DNA from: Tuctoria greenei
Taxonomy: Eukaryota; Streptophyta; Magnoliopsida; Poales; Poaceae
Assembly: GCA_036927565.1 (NCBI GenBank)
Contig: JAYESD010000008.1
Span: 22,896,100 to 22,960,099 of the forward strand
Direction: 5' to 3'
Length of the DNA stretch: 64,000 nucleotides
The position numbers and the translations under genes are program-made. This document shows positions 1-9,770 of the stretch, in pieces. The notes under the pieces were generated by a model. It was given only the letters and a program-made list of their open reading frames with translations, did no database searches and was not told the DNA's origin. Each line of letters begins with the position of its first letter. The first letter of the stretch is position 1.

Positions 1-858
1 TTGTAGAAGGCAATAAAAGGGGAGCCTTGGAGGGGAGCGGAGGCGGGAGACGGGAGGCGGAGGTATCGAGACTGCGAAGGAGTAGTACTAGTACCGCGAG
101 GGAGAGGGAGAGAGGAGGCGAATAGAATCTTCGTCTCCTACTTGTCGTCGTCGCCTGCATTTCATAACCCGCGGACGAGGGACGGAGGTGAATATTTTTT
201 TTCTTTTCCGCCGTCATCTTCCATTTTAATTTACACCTATTTTCTCATTTTATATATTCGTTTGTGTTTCCTGTTTTCCGAAATGATAAGATTTACGTAG
301 AATTTTTTGTGTCGTCTTATGTGTATCCTCTAGATGCATGAGTACCATGAAAGTCTCTCAACTACGTATATCTGCAGTATTTCAACATAAATAAACACAC
401 ATCACAACATACGCTTATACAATTGTGCACATGATCAACTCTAAAACTACACATATTCTTCAACCTCGTCTATGAAAAGATCATCGAATTCCTCATAACT
501 TGGTGTGTGACAGAGATGTCACACCCTCATTATGAATCCAAGTGTAGGAGGCATTGACTCAAACTTTTATATGGGGACATGATTCGATAGGAGCGTCGGC
601 TATCCAATCCGACGATCAAACCCCTGGCTCTTAAGTGATCATCGTCGTTCTCCACCAATTTGTTTATTGGAAGAAGACAACAGATCGACCTTAGTGAACA
701 TTAATTGTTGGAGCACGTAGAAGCCAAGATTGTGAAGGAACTATCAATCGTCAGTCTTCTTTTTGGGAAGAAGATGATAGCAATTATAGTAATCGCCAAC
801 TTTCGATGAAGAAATTGAGTGAAGGACACACAAGAGAAACATAGCCTCAACCACACTG
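1..858. other. Non-coding edge with GC-rich block, no gene assigned
   Basis: Positions 30-190 are purine- and GC-rich, preceded by a TATA-like CAATAAAAGG at 11-20 and followed at 187-190 by a GAG/GTG that could be a splice donor before a T-rich stretch. That would suit a first, untranslated exon on the plus strand, but no coding exon follows and the idea is weak. From 230 to 858 the DNA is AT-rich and I see no convincing reading frame or known repeat. Confidence 0.2.
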
Positions 859-1230
859 TCAATGAAGTCCCAGCTGAGCAAATCGTTGATTGTCGCATCC
901 CCATGAAGTCTTGGTTAGACATTGAGCCCTAATTGCTTCCCTCCTTCGTAAAAAGAAGGTAACAATAAGTATCAAACTGTGGACGCCACGAACCACACCA
1001 CAATCTTTGAGTCCCATCAACCTCAGAGACGATGCGAAGGACTCGGCGGATTTGCCCGCAGTCTTGCTCGTGACAGTTGTATACAAGATCGGGAGGACGG
1101 CTTGAACCACACCCGTGAGGGAGGCAGATGCCCACTCCCGGGGGCTGAACTTATCGAACAGGATGTTGGGATTTGTTACATTGAAAAAATTATTTTGATA
1201 CTTTGGACTCAAATAACACACTTTTAACAA
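859..1230 (-). CDS. Exon-like open frame of unknown function
   Basis: A 123-residue open frame on the minus strand covers a patch of higher GC (about 900-1170) inside AT-rich DNA. The middle, about residues 25-85, has an ordinary soluble-protein composition (FSPREWASASLTGV, then TSKTAGKSAESFASSL), while both ends look like random translation of AT-rich DNA. It could be one exon of a decayed host gene or a fragment carried by a transposon. I do not recognise the family. No partner exon with plausible splice sites is evident nearby, so the call is tentative. Confidence 0.2.
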   Translation of the reverse strand: MLKVCYLSPKYQNNFFNVTNPNILFDKFSPREWASASLTGVVQAVLPILYTTVTSKTAGKSAESFASSLRLMGLKDCGVVRGVHSLILIVTFFLRRREAIRAQCLTKTSWGCDNQRFAQLGLH

Positions 1231-2451
1231 GTTTACATATTGTGGTGTGCATTTTAAAATTTTGTAGATCTAGATGACACACATATAAGTTTAGGACCGT
1301 TGATACACTTTACACCTTTATAAATGTTCATTGCTATAATCGGTAGTTTTCTAAAATTTACTCCCCAATTATATAACACACACCCGTGCTAGGCATCCAA
1401 CTTATTCACAAGCTCCCATCTTTTGCTCTTCAAAATAAAACGTGTAACATTTGCTGGCAATTATAAGTAGCCTAAAAACAATACACATTGTACCATGCAG
1501 AAACTAAATATGCGTTGCGCTGGATGCAGAATTCCTAGCTCATTTAGGTAAATGTCTAGCCGGATGTTCCTCATAAATCATAACATCGATTATATGATTT
1601 TTGTAAAGATGTTTTATAAACTGCTCCCACGTTTCGAACAAGTGCTGTTCTTCGAGCTTATGCATAATACCTTTTGATCGAAAAGAAACATGCGTCCATA
1701 ATGACACAATTTCTTGCTAGCTTTCATCATTTTTGTCATCATACGCACCTGGAATCTTGTGGCCTGCAGGACAGAGTTTGGAGATTGTGGCCGGTCGTGT
1801 TTATCCCTTCTCTTTGGCACATATGAAAGGTATATATTAGCTGTCACACAAAAACAATACATATAATATTCCGGTGTGAACAAGGGTTAGTTCTTCTTGC
1901 AACTCTTGTCCCGATTTGCGAAAAGGCTCCTTTCGTCACGTCCGTCGTCCTGTGGTGCCGTCTTACATGCGGTTTGTTTATCTACATGTTCCTGTCGATG
2001 TCAATAGCAGTGAAGTGGATAGGGTGCAAAGTTCTTATTACCTTCCACCTCAAGTATTAAATTTATTTTGGGAGAGGCTTAGGATAAAAGGTATAGAACG
2101 TATAGTAAATCATCTGTTGAGAGTTGAGTATCGTCACCTCAAGACATTAGTAAAAGCTAGTAAAAGGCTAGCTAATTCATTTACTAATTCATTAGAAGCT
2201 AAAATTCTTGCCTCCCCATGTATTTTAAATTTTCTTTTTTTTGGGGGGGGGGGGGGGGGTGGGTTAGGTACTTTGAGCTAAATTGATTGACTGGCACGGT
2301 TAGATATTCTTAAAGTTGTTAGCGCCACGGTGTAATAGCTGGTGCCACTTTTTCGTTCCTTTTTTTTTTGCAGAAACATTAAATAGTATCTCTGTATGTA
2401 CGACCGTAGTATAGTTCATTTACAAAAGAAACGACAAATAAGAATTTTCTA
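1231..2451. other. No gene seen; AT-rich DNA with a G17 run
   Basis: A 121-codon open frame at 1916-2281 (plus) ends by running into the poly-G tract and has no recognisable domain. It is more likely chance than a gene. The rest shows short open frames only. Confidence 0.4.
2243..2259 (+). repeat. G17 homopolymer
   Basis: Seventeen consecutive G follow a T-rich run. Such runs are prone to slippage and to assembly error. Confidence 0.9.
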
Positions 2452-2907
2452 TATAGATGGCCAAATGAGCCAGCCCGAAGGCCAGCTATAAATTGGCCCC
2501 ACACAGAGGGGACCGGGTTGGGCCGAGTTGAAGCCCGACGCAGGTCTTGCTCGGTCTTTGGCCTCCGACCCGTCGAGCTGGCCCGACACGATCCGTTTAA
2601 AATCGGTCCGGCTTCTCCGATCGTATGGTCCGGTTAGCCCAGAGGATCCGGCTCGACACAACTCATATAAGCTCTTATAATATTTTTTTTCCTCTATTCT
2701 TAAAGTCTTTTTACATTATTGAGCTTCGGACCGGTCTGACACAACCTGACTAGGACCCGAAACAGAACGACACGCTTAAGATGAGCCCGCGTTGTGCTCG
2801 GGCCAAAGTGCAAGCCCATTGTGCAGATTTGACATGGACCGATCCATTTTCCGGGCTGTGCCGGGCCAAGGATGTCCCGGCCCGACACAACCTGTTGACC
2901 ATCTATA
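2452..2907. mobile_element. Inverted-repeat-bounded GCCCGG-rich block, hAT-like non-autonomous element?
   Basis: The left edge reads TATAGATGGCCAA (2452-2464) and the right edge TTGACCATCTATA (2895-2907), an imperfect 13-bp terminal inverted repeat with one mismatch. The interior is full of GGCCCGACACAACC-type repeats that resemble the subterminal DNA of plant hAT non-autonomous elements. The flanking 8-mers do not match, so no target duplication supports the ends. Similar degenerate DNA runs on to about 3060, where AGCCCGTCTATAGCCCTA could be another end. The class is inferred. Confidence 0.35.
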
Positions 2908-3237
2908 CTTACCTATAGGATCAAATTCAAGCTTATACAAGCTCCACTCAAGCCCAACAATCTCGAATGGATCTCAGGCTTGACTTGAGCTTCTACCTAG
3001 CTCAATTATGAGGAGTCAAGCTCGGTGGAGCTCAGCCCGTCTATAGCCCTAATGACAAAGTGTCATCTCTGATGTGAAGACCGATTTCAGATATCAGTTT
3101 AGTTCATAACAAGAGAAAGACGATCTCAGACCTAAAAGGCCTAAGGCGGATAGATAGAAGGTGAACAGATTACAGAGGCAGGATTTAGGACAGAGAGGGA
3201 GAGTAATCTTTAATATGTTCACAGTTTAAACAGCTTA

Positions 3238-3872
3238 GGCTATATTTGGGAACACAATATTTTTGAAGTTTGAGAGTAATACTTTGATATTTAATATTAC
3301 TATGGTATTTTTTGCAGAATGATGTTTGGCAACCAACTCAAACACTCTGTATTTAAAACCACAGTTTTGTCTATACTACAGTATTTTTAGGTATAGAAAA
3401 TTTCGGTCCGAACCAAAGTTTTTCTCTGGCGCGCGCAACCTTTGTCCTTCTATTCCCCCGCTCGTCCAGTTCACCTGCCAATAATCCCCCCCCCCCCGTG
3501 TCTCACCACCCGCTTCTCCTTTTTTTCATCTCCACTGAAAAAGGGTACGTGTTGCAGATTTTTTAATTTTAGTTTTGCAGATTTGGACACAAAAAAGCTG
3601 TTTTTGTTTTAAATGTAAAACAGTGGATAATCAACTTTTGGATGGATGTAATTCTATTTTGAATGTAGAATTGTGTTGTGATTTGAATGAGTGTACTTCT
3701 ATTTTGAATGTAAAATTGTTGTAAAATACTTTGCTCCCAAATAGTCCTCTGTATTGTAAAAATATGGTATTACAAAACTGTAGTATTAGAATACTTTGAT
3801 ATTGTCGTGCCATCTTAAAACTGTGGTTTACCAAAACTTTGATAGTGAAATATTGTGTTCCCAAATACAGCC
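3238..3872. mobile_element. Tourist-like (PIF/Harbinger) MITE, 635 bp
   Basis: The left end GGCTATATTTGGGAACACAA and the right end, read on the other strand as GGCTGTATTTGGGAACACAA, form a terminal inverted repeat that differs at one position. Inverted similarity continues patchily inward: ACTACAGTATTTTTAGGTAT on the left against GTAAAAATATGGTATTACAA on the right. Both ends abut TTA (3235-3237 and 3873-3875), the target duplication used by PIF/Harbinger elements. No transposase frame is present, so it depends on a helper. It carries a C12 run at 3486-3497. It is long for a Tourist MITE. Confidence 0.85.
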
Positions 3873-3875
3873 TTA

Positions 3876-5198
3876 AATGTCTCAGTATCCATCCACCTAC
3901 AAGTTATTCTCCATATCAATTTCGTTTTACTGATTATTCATACAGTCTTTGTGACCATTTGTATGTGTTATATATTACTTTATTACATTGAGATCAGAAT
4001 GAAATTCCCGTATCTGAAAGTGGCACCCGCGTACATGTTGGATGTTGGGGTCGCCGCGCGCGCGGCCCGCGCTCTGGTTTCTTTGATGGCAGAGGTCGGC
4101 AGGCCGCGACGGCGGTTGCGGCATCATGCGCTCCTGTCCTGCAGCACCGGATCCCGGACGTCATCTCCGTCCGCCTCCTCTGACCTTTCGGTTTTTCGCG
4201 TTCCGACGGCGAGATTCTGGCGACGCGTACGTTTGCGCCTTCGCGCCCTGCTTCGGTCGAATATCGGCGATCGACTTGCATCGTGACCGCACTCATCACA
4301 GTCGTCCTCCGGTGCCCAAAAAATTCAACGCGGCTGGCGGGTGCTGTCAGTCGGTTCATGGCGTCGTCGTCCTGGATCTCACACCCACGCGTGGGCGTGA
4401 CATGGCCGGCTGCTGCTCGCACGCGGTTGCGAGAAAAAGGGTGATTGGCAGAAGCAACAGGGAAGTCTCGCACGCGGTTGCGGGAATGGTGATTAGCAGA
4501 AGCAAGAGGGAAGTCAACGAGGACGTGAACCAGCTGAAAAGCCAAACTGTGACAGGCAGCGGAAGATAATGATGATGATGATGGGGGGCTCGGTCTGGGT
4601 GTGTTGCTGGGCGTACGTATATACGGTTGGATATACGCGTGGGGTAGTTGACAGCATAGTACGTTTAAAGGCTCTCCCATTCGTGGTGCGATCGACCAAA
4701 CGCCGCATGCGCATGCCGAATAGATGGGGAAGACGATGAGCACGTGCGCCTGAATGCATGCCCACGTGCACCGCCCCGTCCAGGCACACGGCCACACGGG
4801 GTTGGCTCGTTCGCGCGGCAGCGGCGTTACCGTGCAGCACGGCTCCGATCCGATCCACGAACGTGAGCGCAGGTGAATGATACAACTCCACATCAACATC
4901 ACAATTTTAAATTGCAAGCGAAGCACCTCGCCACGCGGAGAAAGGCGCACGGTTGGGCACTTCGGCCGCCGGCCATGCCTGGCGCGCGCTCCTGTTCACA
5001 AGCAATATCTCTTCCGCGTGGAATTTTTTCTCCCTCTTCCGCGTCGGAATATCTTATTTCGTCTTATTAAGATCCCCAAAATCCACTCGAAAAGTGAGCA
5101 CAGGAACAAAACTCTAGTATAGCAATCCTGATGCACGAACGGGTGGTCGGTGGCGTGGACACGTACTCTCACGTAACGATGTCAAAAGTTTGGCCAGG
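3876..5198. other. GC-rich intergenic block, no gene assigned
   Basis: Positions 4020-4980 are GC-rich and hold overlapping open frames on both strands (318 codons minus at 3994-4950; 147 codons plus at 4126-4569). High GC depletes stop codons, neither frame has a domain I recognise, and both are rich in Arg, Pro and Ser as random GC-rich translation is. A short direct repeat, CTCGCACGCGGTTGCG, occurs at about 4414-4430 and 4468-4483, each followed by similar GTGATT and AGCAGAAGCAA motifs. A GAT microsatellite lies near 4568-4582. Confidence 0.3.
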
Positions 5199-5212
5199 TA
5201 ATATTACAAGTT

Positions 5213-5733
5213 TTTTTTAGGAAACGGCAGACGCCAAATTCATTAAAGTAGGCATAAAAGCAGTTTGGACAAAATATAAGAGTATGTTCGGATTCTAATC
5301 CGATCTAAGAACAATTCGAAGCAATAGCACAACGTTTGTTGTGCCATCCCGGCCGGTCTGTCCACAAGTGTTCAGGGCATTCTGAACAAGGGTCATGTCC
5401 TCCTGTGCCAGCATGACAACGTCCAGTGCTTTTCTTTTGGCCGTAAAAATTATCGCGTTCCTCGCCTTCCAAACATTGTTCCTCGCCTTCTAAACATTCC
5501 ACCATGTATAAAGTATGACGCAACATTTTCGCTACATTGTTTGCACTGAGGTTCTCTCTGATTTTTCTGAGGCAGTCCATCACCGAGTCCACTCGTAAGG
5601 CTGAAGTGAGTCCCTCCAAGTCGAACCATGCATTGTATAATGTAGGACATCACCTTTAATTTTTTGCAAATTCACAAGCTAAGAGAAGGTGCGGAAGAGT
5701 TCCGGCGGAGATGTGTAGCTCTTGCTAAAATAT
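5213..5733 (-). mobile_element. 5'-truncated LINE (plant L1-like) fragment
   Basis: Read on the minus strand, this is the 3' tail of a plant LINE. A zinc-binding RT tail (TLPHLLLACEFAK) is followed in another frame by a segment containing VWKARNAIIF, the usual C-terminal region of these ORF2 proteins, and then a short A tail (T run from 5211). The insertion is bounded by a perfect 14-bp duplication, TAATATTACAAGTT, at 5199-5212 and 5734-5747, which is decisive for target-primed insertion. The WNVWKARN segment is tandemly duplicated (about 5456-5500). Several stops and frameshifts make it dead. The RT and endonuclease domains are absent through 5' truncation. Confidence 0.8.
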
Positions 5734-5789
5734 AATATTACAAGTTATCAATTGAATTTTTCTGTCGATGGAGATGTGTAGCTCTTGCT
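5708..5789 (+). repeat. 20-bp direct repeat straddling the LINE 5' junction
   Basis: GGAGATGTGTAGCTCTTGCT occurs at 5708-5727, just inside the LINE 5' end, and at 5770-5789, in flanking DNA beyond the target duplication. It looks like flanking sequence copied onto the LINE end during integration. Confidence 0.8.
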
Positions 5790-5980
5790 TAGGCTGTTAG
5801 AATACAGCAGCTGACCCCAGGTTGTAAGTTGTAACAGGACAATTCCTTACATGAGTATATTCCACGAGGGAAGAGCTCTGCTGCGATTGCGGTTGCTCGT
5901 TGCACGGCAGGAGTGTTAGCGATCAAACTCAGCCTCATCCGTTGGGAAAAGTAGGAAGGAAAGAAGCAGCCTGACATGTA

Positions 5981-6063
5981 CTCCATCCGTCTCAAAAAGC
6001 TTGTCGCTTTTTAATTCATTTTTGAACTACAAAGCGACAAACTTTTTTGGGACGGAGGAAGGG
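5981..6063. mobile_element. Short Stowaway-like MITE, about 83 bp
   Basis: The ends CTCCATCCGTCTCAAAAA (left) and TTTTTTGGGACGGAGGAAGG (right) match the CTCCCTCCGTCCC terminal inverted repeat typical of grass Stowaway elements (Tc1/mariner type). TA flanks both sides (5979-5980 and 6064-6065). Internally GTCGCTTT pairs with AAAGCGAC, so the element can fold into a near-complete hairpin. Confidence 0.75.
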
Positions 6064-7234
6064 TACAACAGTAGAAAGTACGCGTATATCAACAATAGAC
6101 GGAACTCGCCTATCCGGCATCAGAAATGGTACCGACGTAACATGGATTCAGTCGTCGGGAAATACTAAGCGTACAGATATTGCAGCATTATCAAGTAGCA
6201 AAACAGAAATAAATGTTCGCTTAAGGCTAAAAAACAAAAGAAAAACTGAAATAATATACAGAGATTGATGTGTGCTATGTTAGAATTGATCTTGTATGGG
6301 TTTAGGAGTCGCTTTATGGGAGTAACCGACTCGATACTTTTATCCGCCTGAGGTGTTGTGATAAGGAACACCTCCCCAACCGATTCGGTTTGGTGGTCCC
6401 CGCGTACGCCCTTTCTCGACCATATAAGCAAGAGGATTCGACACACTTAGCTAGATTATTGAATCAACAAGCACCCAAACATCTGAAAACCTAGGCATAC
6501 CGATCTAGCAAGAGTGTGAGAAGTACATGAAAATCTTCCTGACGCTCTTCACACTCTTCACCACCGCCGCCATCACCATCGCCACCCCGACGCTTCATCA
6601 TCTTCAAGCCCTTACTCTGTGCAAGGGGAAGGACAATGCCTTCAACTTCACTGACACAACATCGCCGCTCGTTCATTATCGAGCATCACATCTCCACCAA
6701 TGCATATGGCGGCTAGCGCCTCTGCAACCGAAGTACGCACAACTCCCTAGCTCTAATTGCAATCTTGATTCCTAATTGCTTCATGACTAGATTAGGATTT
6801 ACTTGATATTTCCTATTCGCTTAAGTTAACTCGAGATGATTAATGGCTAACCTGAGGTCCTATATTCTTAGTTTTCTATCATGCTCGACTAAGGAAAGTG
6901 GGTCTCAGGTCTTGCTCTTTCCCCTTCTTGCTTTCCTTTTCTCAGATCTATTCAACGGTTGTGCATTCAACCTTTTCGATCCAATGGTGGGTGCCAATGT
7001 TGTGATTGTAGTACAATTATATGACCAAGGTGTTCCTAGAGCAATTTCACTTTCACTCGCGCACCCTGAGCTGCCACCGATCAGGAGGAGGAGAACCTCT
7101 TTCGCCCCCTGTCAGGCGACAACGATGACTAGGCCTTTGTTGTGTCTCTATATAAATTTATTATTAGTGATTATATTTCGAATATAATGCAGCATCCTTC
7201 TTTGAAATGTAATAGTATATACATACCAATTAGT
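6064..7234. other. Intergenic DNA with possible copia LTR remnant
   Basis: At 6278 TGTTAGAATTG looks like a copia LTR start, with a TATA-like CATATAAG at 6421-6428 at the spacing of an LTR promoter. I find neither a matching LTR end nor a primer-binding site, and no second copy in the window. Downstream, short frames at 6527-6775 (hydrophobic N-terminus, 82 codons) and 6843-7187 (114 codons) have no recognisable domain. The first could be a chance signal-peptide-like stretch in a leader or remnant. Confidence 0.25.
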
Positions 7235-7334
7235 TGTTAGAAATATATTAATATATGTTAGATATTTGGGTCTTAAACCTATTTATTTAATTTGGTCAAA
7301 TGAATTCCAAGACATGTGTGAAATGCTAGGAGGA
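7235..7334 (+). repeat. Left part of putative LTR 'F', split by element G
   Basis: TGTTAGAAATA at 7235 opens a stretch that is interrupted at 7334/7335 by gypsy element G and resumes at 30230 after the duplicated GAGGA. The far end TATTTTCCAACA (to 31180) is an imperfect inverted match to the start, as expected for LTR ends. Removing G restores about 1.05 kb with a TATA box, which suits an LTR, perhaps solo. No target duplication is visible around F. Confidence 0.4.
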
Positions 7335-7554
7335 TGTCGGAGTCTGATTCTGGCAATTCTCCCGGTACTACTGTTGGTAGCCAGCGGAGTTTATAGTTCG
7401 GTATTGGGCGCACAGAGATTCATAACACGATGGTAAGTTGACACGAGGATTTACGTGGTTCGGACCGCCTAAGCGTAATACCCTACTCCACGGGGTGTGT
7501 AGTTGTTGTATTGAGCGTCTGAGCACTTGTGAGTGTGTGTTAGAGCCGAGTCTG
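7335..7554 (-). repeat. 3' (U5-side) fragment of element G 3' LTR
   Basis: This is closely similar to 29355-29575, including the GTACTACTGTTGGTAGCC block, the GGTAAGTTGACACGAGG block and GAGCCGAGTCTG. It is the end of an LTR read on the minus strand. It stops at 7554, is followed by a short filler, and is then joined to gag in the opposite orientation. About 33 bp of LTR is missing between this breakpoint and the other half at 29132. Confidence 0.85.
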
Positions 7555-7565
7555 AGCACTTGTGA
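7551..7565 (+). repeat. 15-bp templated filler at inversion breakpoint
   Basis: TCTGAGCACTTGTGA here repeats 7518-7532 a few bases upstream. It lies exactly between the LTR piece and gag, so it looks like DNA copied during break repair. Confidence 0.7.
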
Positions 7566-8060
7566 ATGACTGTCAATCCCGCTGAGTTTCTCCAAATCTA
7601 CTCCACCGCAATCTATGCGGCTGGAGGCAATGAGGCCATGATGGCCAATTATTTCCCCGTGGCTTTAACTGGGACCGCCCGGTCCTGGTTCATGAGCCTT
7701 CCGCCCGACTCCATCAACAGTTGGGCGGAACTGTGCCAACAGTTCACTGCCAACTTCGAGAGTTCATACACTCGACCAGGCACTGAACTGTACCTTTTTG
7801 CTGTCAAGCAGAAGGGGGGAGAGTCCCTGCGATCCTTCATCCAGAGGTTCTCTCAGGTACGAAACACAATCCCTTCTATCTCAAGCGCTTCTGTTATTGT
7901 GGCATTTAGACAAGGCGTACAAGACAAGAAGATGCTGGAGAAACTGGCGACACAAGACAAATAGCCACAACTTGGAAGGCTGCCGAGAGGTCGAGAACCT
8001 TGCCGAGCGCTACAATAAGCACCGGGAAGAAGTTCCTTTTCGTCAAAGGGAAGGAAAACA
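7566..8060 (+). pseudogene. gag: Element G gag (capsid part), broken
   Basis: The capsid region of a Tat-type gag, the coat protein that packages element RNA in the cytoplasm. Residues 1-133 contain the conserved AAGGNEAMMANYFPVAL, ARSWFMSLP and GESLRSFIQRF blocks of the plant gypsy gag domain. The N-terminal part is not here: it lies inverted at 29133-29317. A TAG at 7962-7964 closes the frame, and the zinc-knuckle-proximal HNLEGCREVENLAERY follows in another frame, so DNA has been lost between capsid and nucleocapsid. No native start exists because 7566 is the inversion breakpoint. Confidence 0.8.
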
Positions 8061-8979
8061 GAAAGTCGATGAAGCTACGACTGAAGAGGAGTTAGGCTTT
8101 CAGGACCCTAAAAAGGTCTTGAAGGCTGTTTACACCTCCGTCGATGACGACTCCGACGTCCCCAATAACGAGCGTCGGAAGACCATGAACACCATCTTTG
8201 GTGGTTCGTGGGACATCACTTCCCGCTGTGTCCTCAAGACCATGCGGCGGGACATGGCCTCAGTAGCTCCCACCGCCAGGGCAGAGCCGCACCGGAAGTG
8301 GATGGACACTGCCATCACTTTCGATGCTTCAGACTGCCCTCGGAACATGATCGAAGCTGGCCAACTTCCATTGATGGTATCTCCGACCATCAACAACATC
8401 CAGCTCCACCATGTGATGGTGGACGGAGGTTCGGGGTTGAACCTCATAAGCTTTGATGCTTTCGTCAAGCTTCAACTCCGACCTTCGGATCTTCGCCCCT
8501 CCCGACCTTTCTCCAGAGTAGGTCCAGGGCCAATAACTCCACTTGATGCTATTACTCTCCCGGTGACCTTCGGGACCCGGGAGAATTACAGCACTGAGAA
8601 GTTGGTCTTCGATGTGGCGCAAATCAACTTACCGTTCAACGCCATCTTGGGAAGGCCAACCTTGTACAAGTTCATAGCTGCTGCTCATTATGGCTACTTG
8701 GTGTTGAAGATGCCAACACCAGCAGGTGTTCTTCGGATCCGCGGGGATCGCACCGCCGGAGTGACTGCTCTAGAAGAACTCCATGCGCTTGCTACAGCGC
8801 AGGAGGAAGAATCTGGAAAGGAGCAAGATCCGAAACCCTCGAGCATTCGTCATCGAGGTTCAACCTCCGCACCTCGCGTGCAACCAAGCGGCGACACCGA
8901 CATTCCCGTCAAAGTCATCCAAATCGGTTCTGACGCTGCTCAGACCACCCTAATATCGGGAGGTCTGAATGACAAATAG
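8060..8979 (+). pseudogene. Element G aspartic protease region
   Basis: Polyprotein segment with a retropepsin-like aspartic protease, which would cleave gag-pol into mature proteins. The active-site motif is VDGGSGLNLIS (about 8419-8451) and the later AILGRPTLYKF block (about 8641-8673) is also present. The frame is open from about 7965 to a TAG at 8977-8979. After that stop the same frame continues into RT, so only a nonsense change separates protease from RT. The downstream linker carries acidic and Ser-rich sequence. It cannot be expressed as it stands, because the gag frame upstream is shifted. Confidence 0.8.
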
Positions 8980-9770
8980 GAACTCACGCTCATCACTTTC
9001 CTCCGGGCTAATGTCGACGTGTTTGCCTGACAACCATCACAAATGTCTGGGATCCCTAGGGAAGTGATTGAGCACAATATGAAGATCTATCCCGATGCTC
9101 GACCTGTACATCAGAAGCCTCGGAAGCAATCAGTAGAGCGACAAAACTTCATACGTCAAGAAGTGAAGAAGTTGCTTGAAGCTGGATTCATCCGAGAAGT
9201 CTTCCACCCAAAATGGCTGGCAAACCCAGTCGTTGTACCCAAGGTCAGCGGGAAGCTCCAGATGTGTATCGACTACACTACACTGAATAAGGCATGTCCA
9301 AAATATCCATTCCCACTACCTAGAATAGATCAAATAGTGGATTCCACCTCCGGGTGCGAATTACTGTATTTCCTAGATACATATTTTGGGTATCATCAAA
9401 TCAGAATGTCTAGGGAAAATGAAGAGCATACTTCCTTTATCACAGTAGATGGATTATATTATTATACTGCCATGCCATTCGGTCTCAAAAATGCTGCTTC
9501 AACATTTGTACGGGCTATGTACAAAACTTTTGGAGAGCTTATCAGAAATGTAGTGGAAATGTACGTCGATGACATCGTCGTCAAGATCAAGAACAAGGAG
9601 TCATTCCTTGACACCTTGCAAGCTGTCTTCGACAAGTTGCGAGTCACACACATGAAGCTGAACCCAGACTAGTGTGTCTTTGGGGTTAGCTCCGGAAAGC
9701 TTCTTGGATTCTTGGTGAACCACCGAGGAATAGAAGCGAATCCGGTGAAGATAAAAGCTATTGAAGACAT
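8980..9770 (+). pseudogene. Element G reverse transcriptase domain
   Basis: Ty3/gypsy reverse transcriptase, which copies element RNA into DNA. Recognisable blocks in order are KKLLEAGFIREV, KVSGKLQMCIDYTTLNKACP, MPFGLKNAASTF and the catalytic MYVDDIVVK (about 9559-9585). The frame continues from the protease but has a TGA near 9029 (expected Trp), a TAG at 9670-9672 and a frameshift before 9771. YFGYHQI keeps the usual substrate-loop motif. Spacing and motifs are normal, so decay is by point change and small indel rather than by loss of the domain. Confidence 0.85.

Noticed and set aside
4126..4950. Overlapping long open frames on both strands as a host gene
   Set aside because: GC-rich DNA lacks stops by composition; no domain, splice signals or codon pattern supports either frame.
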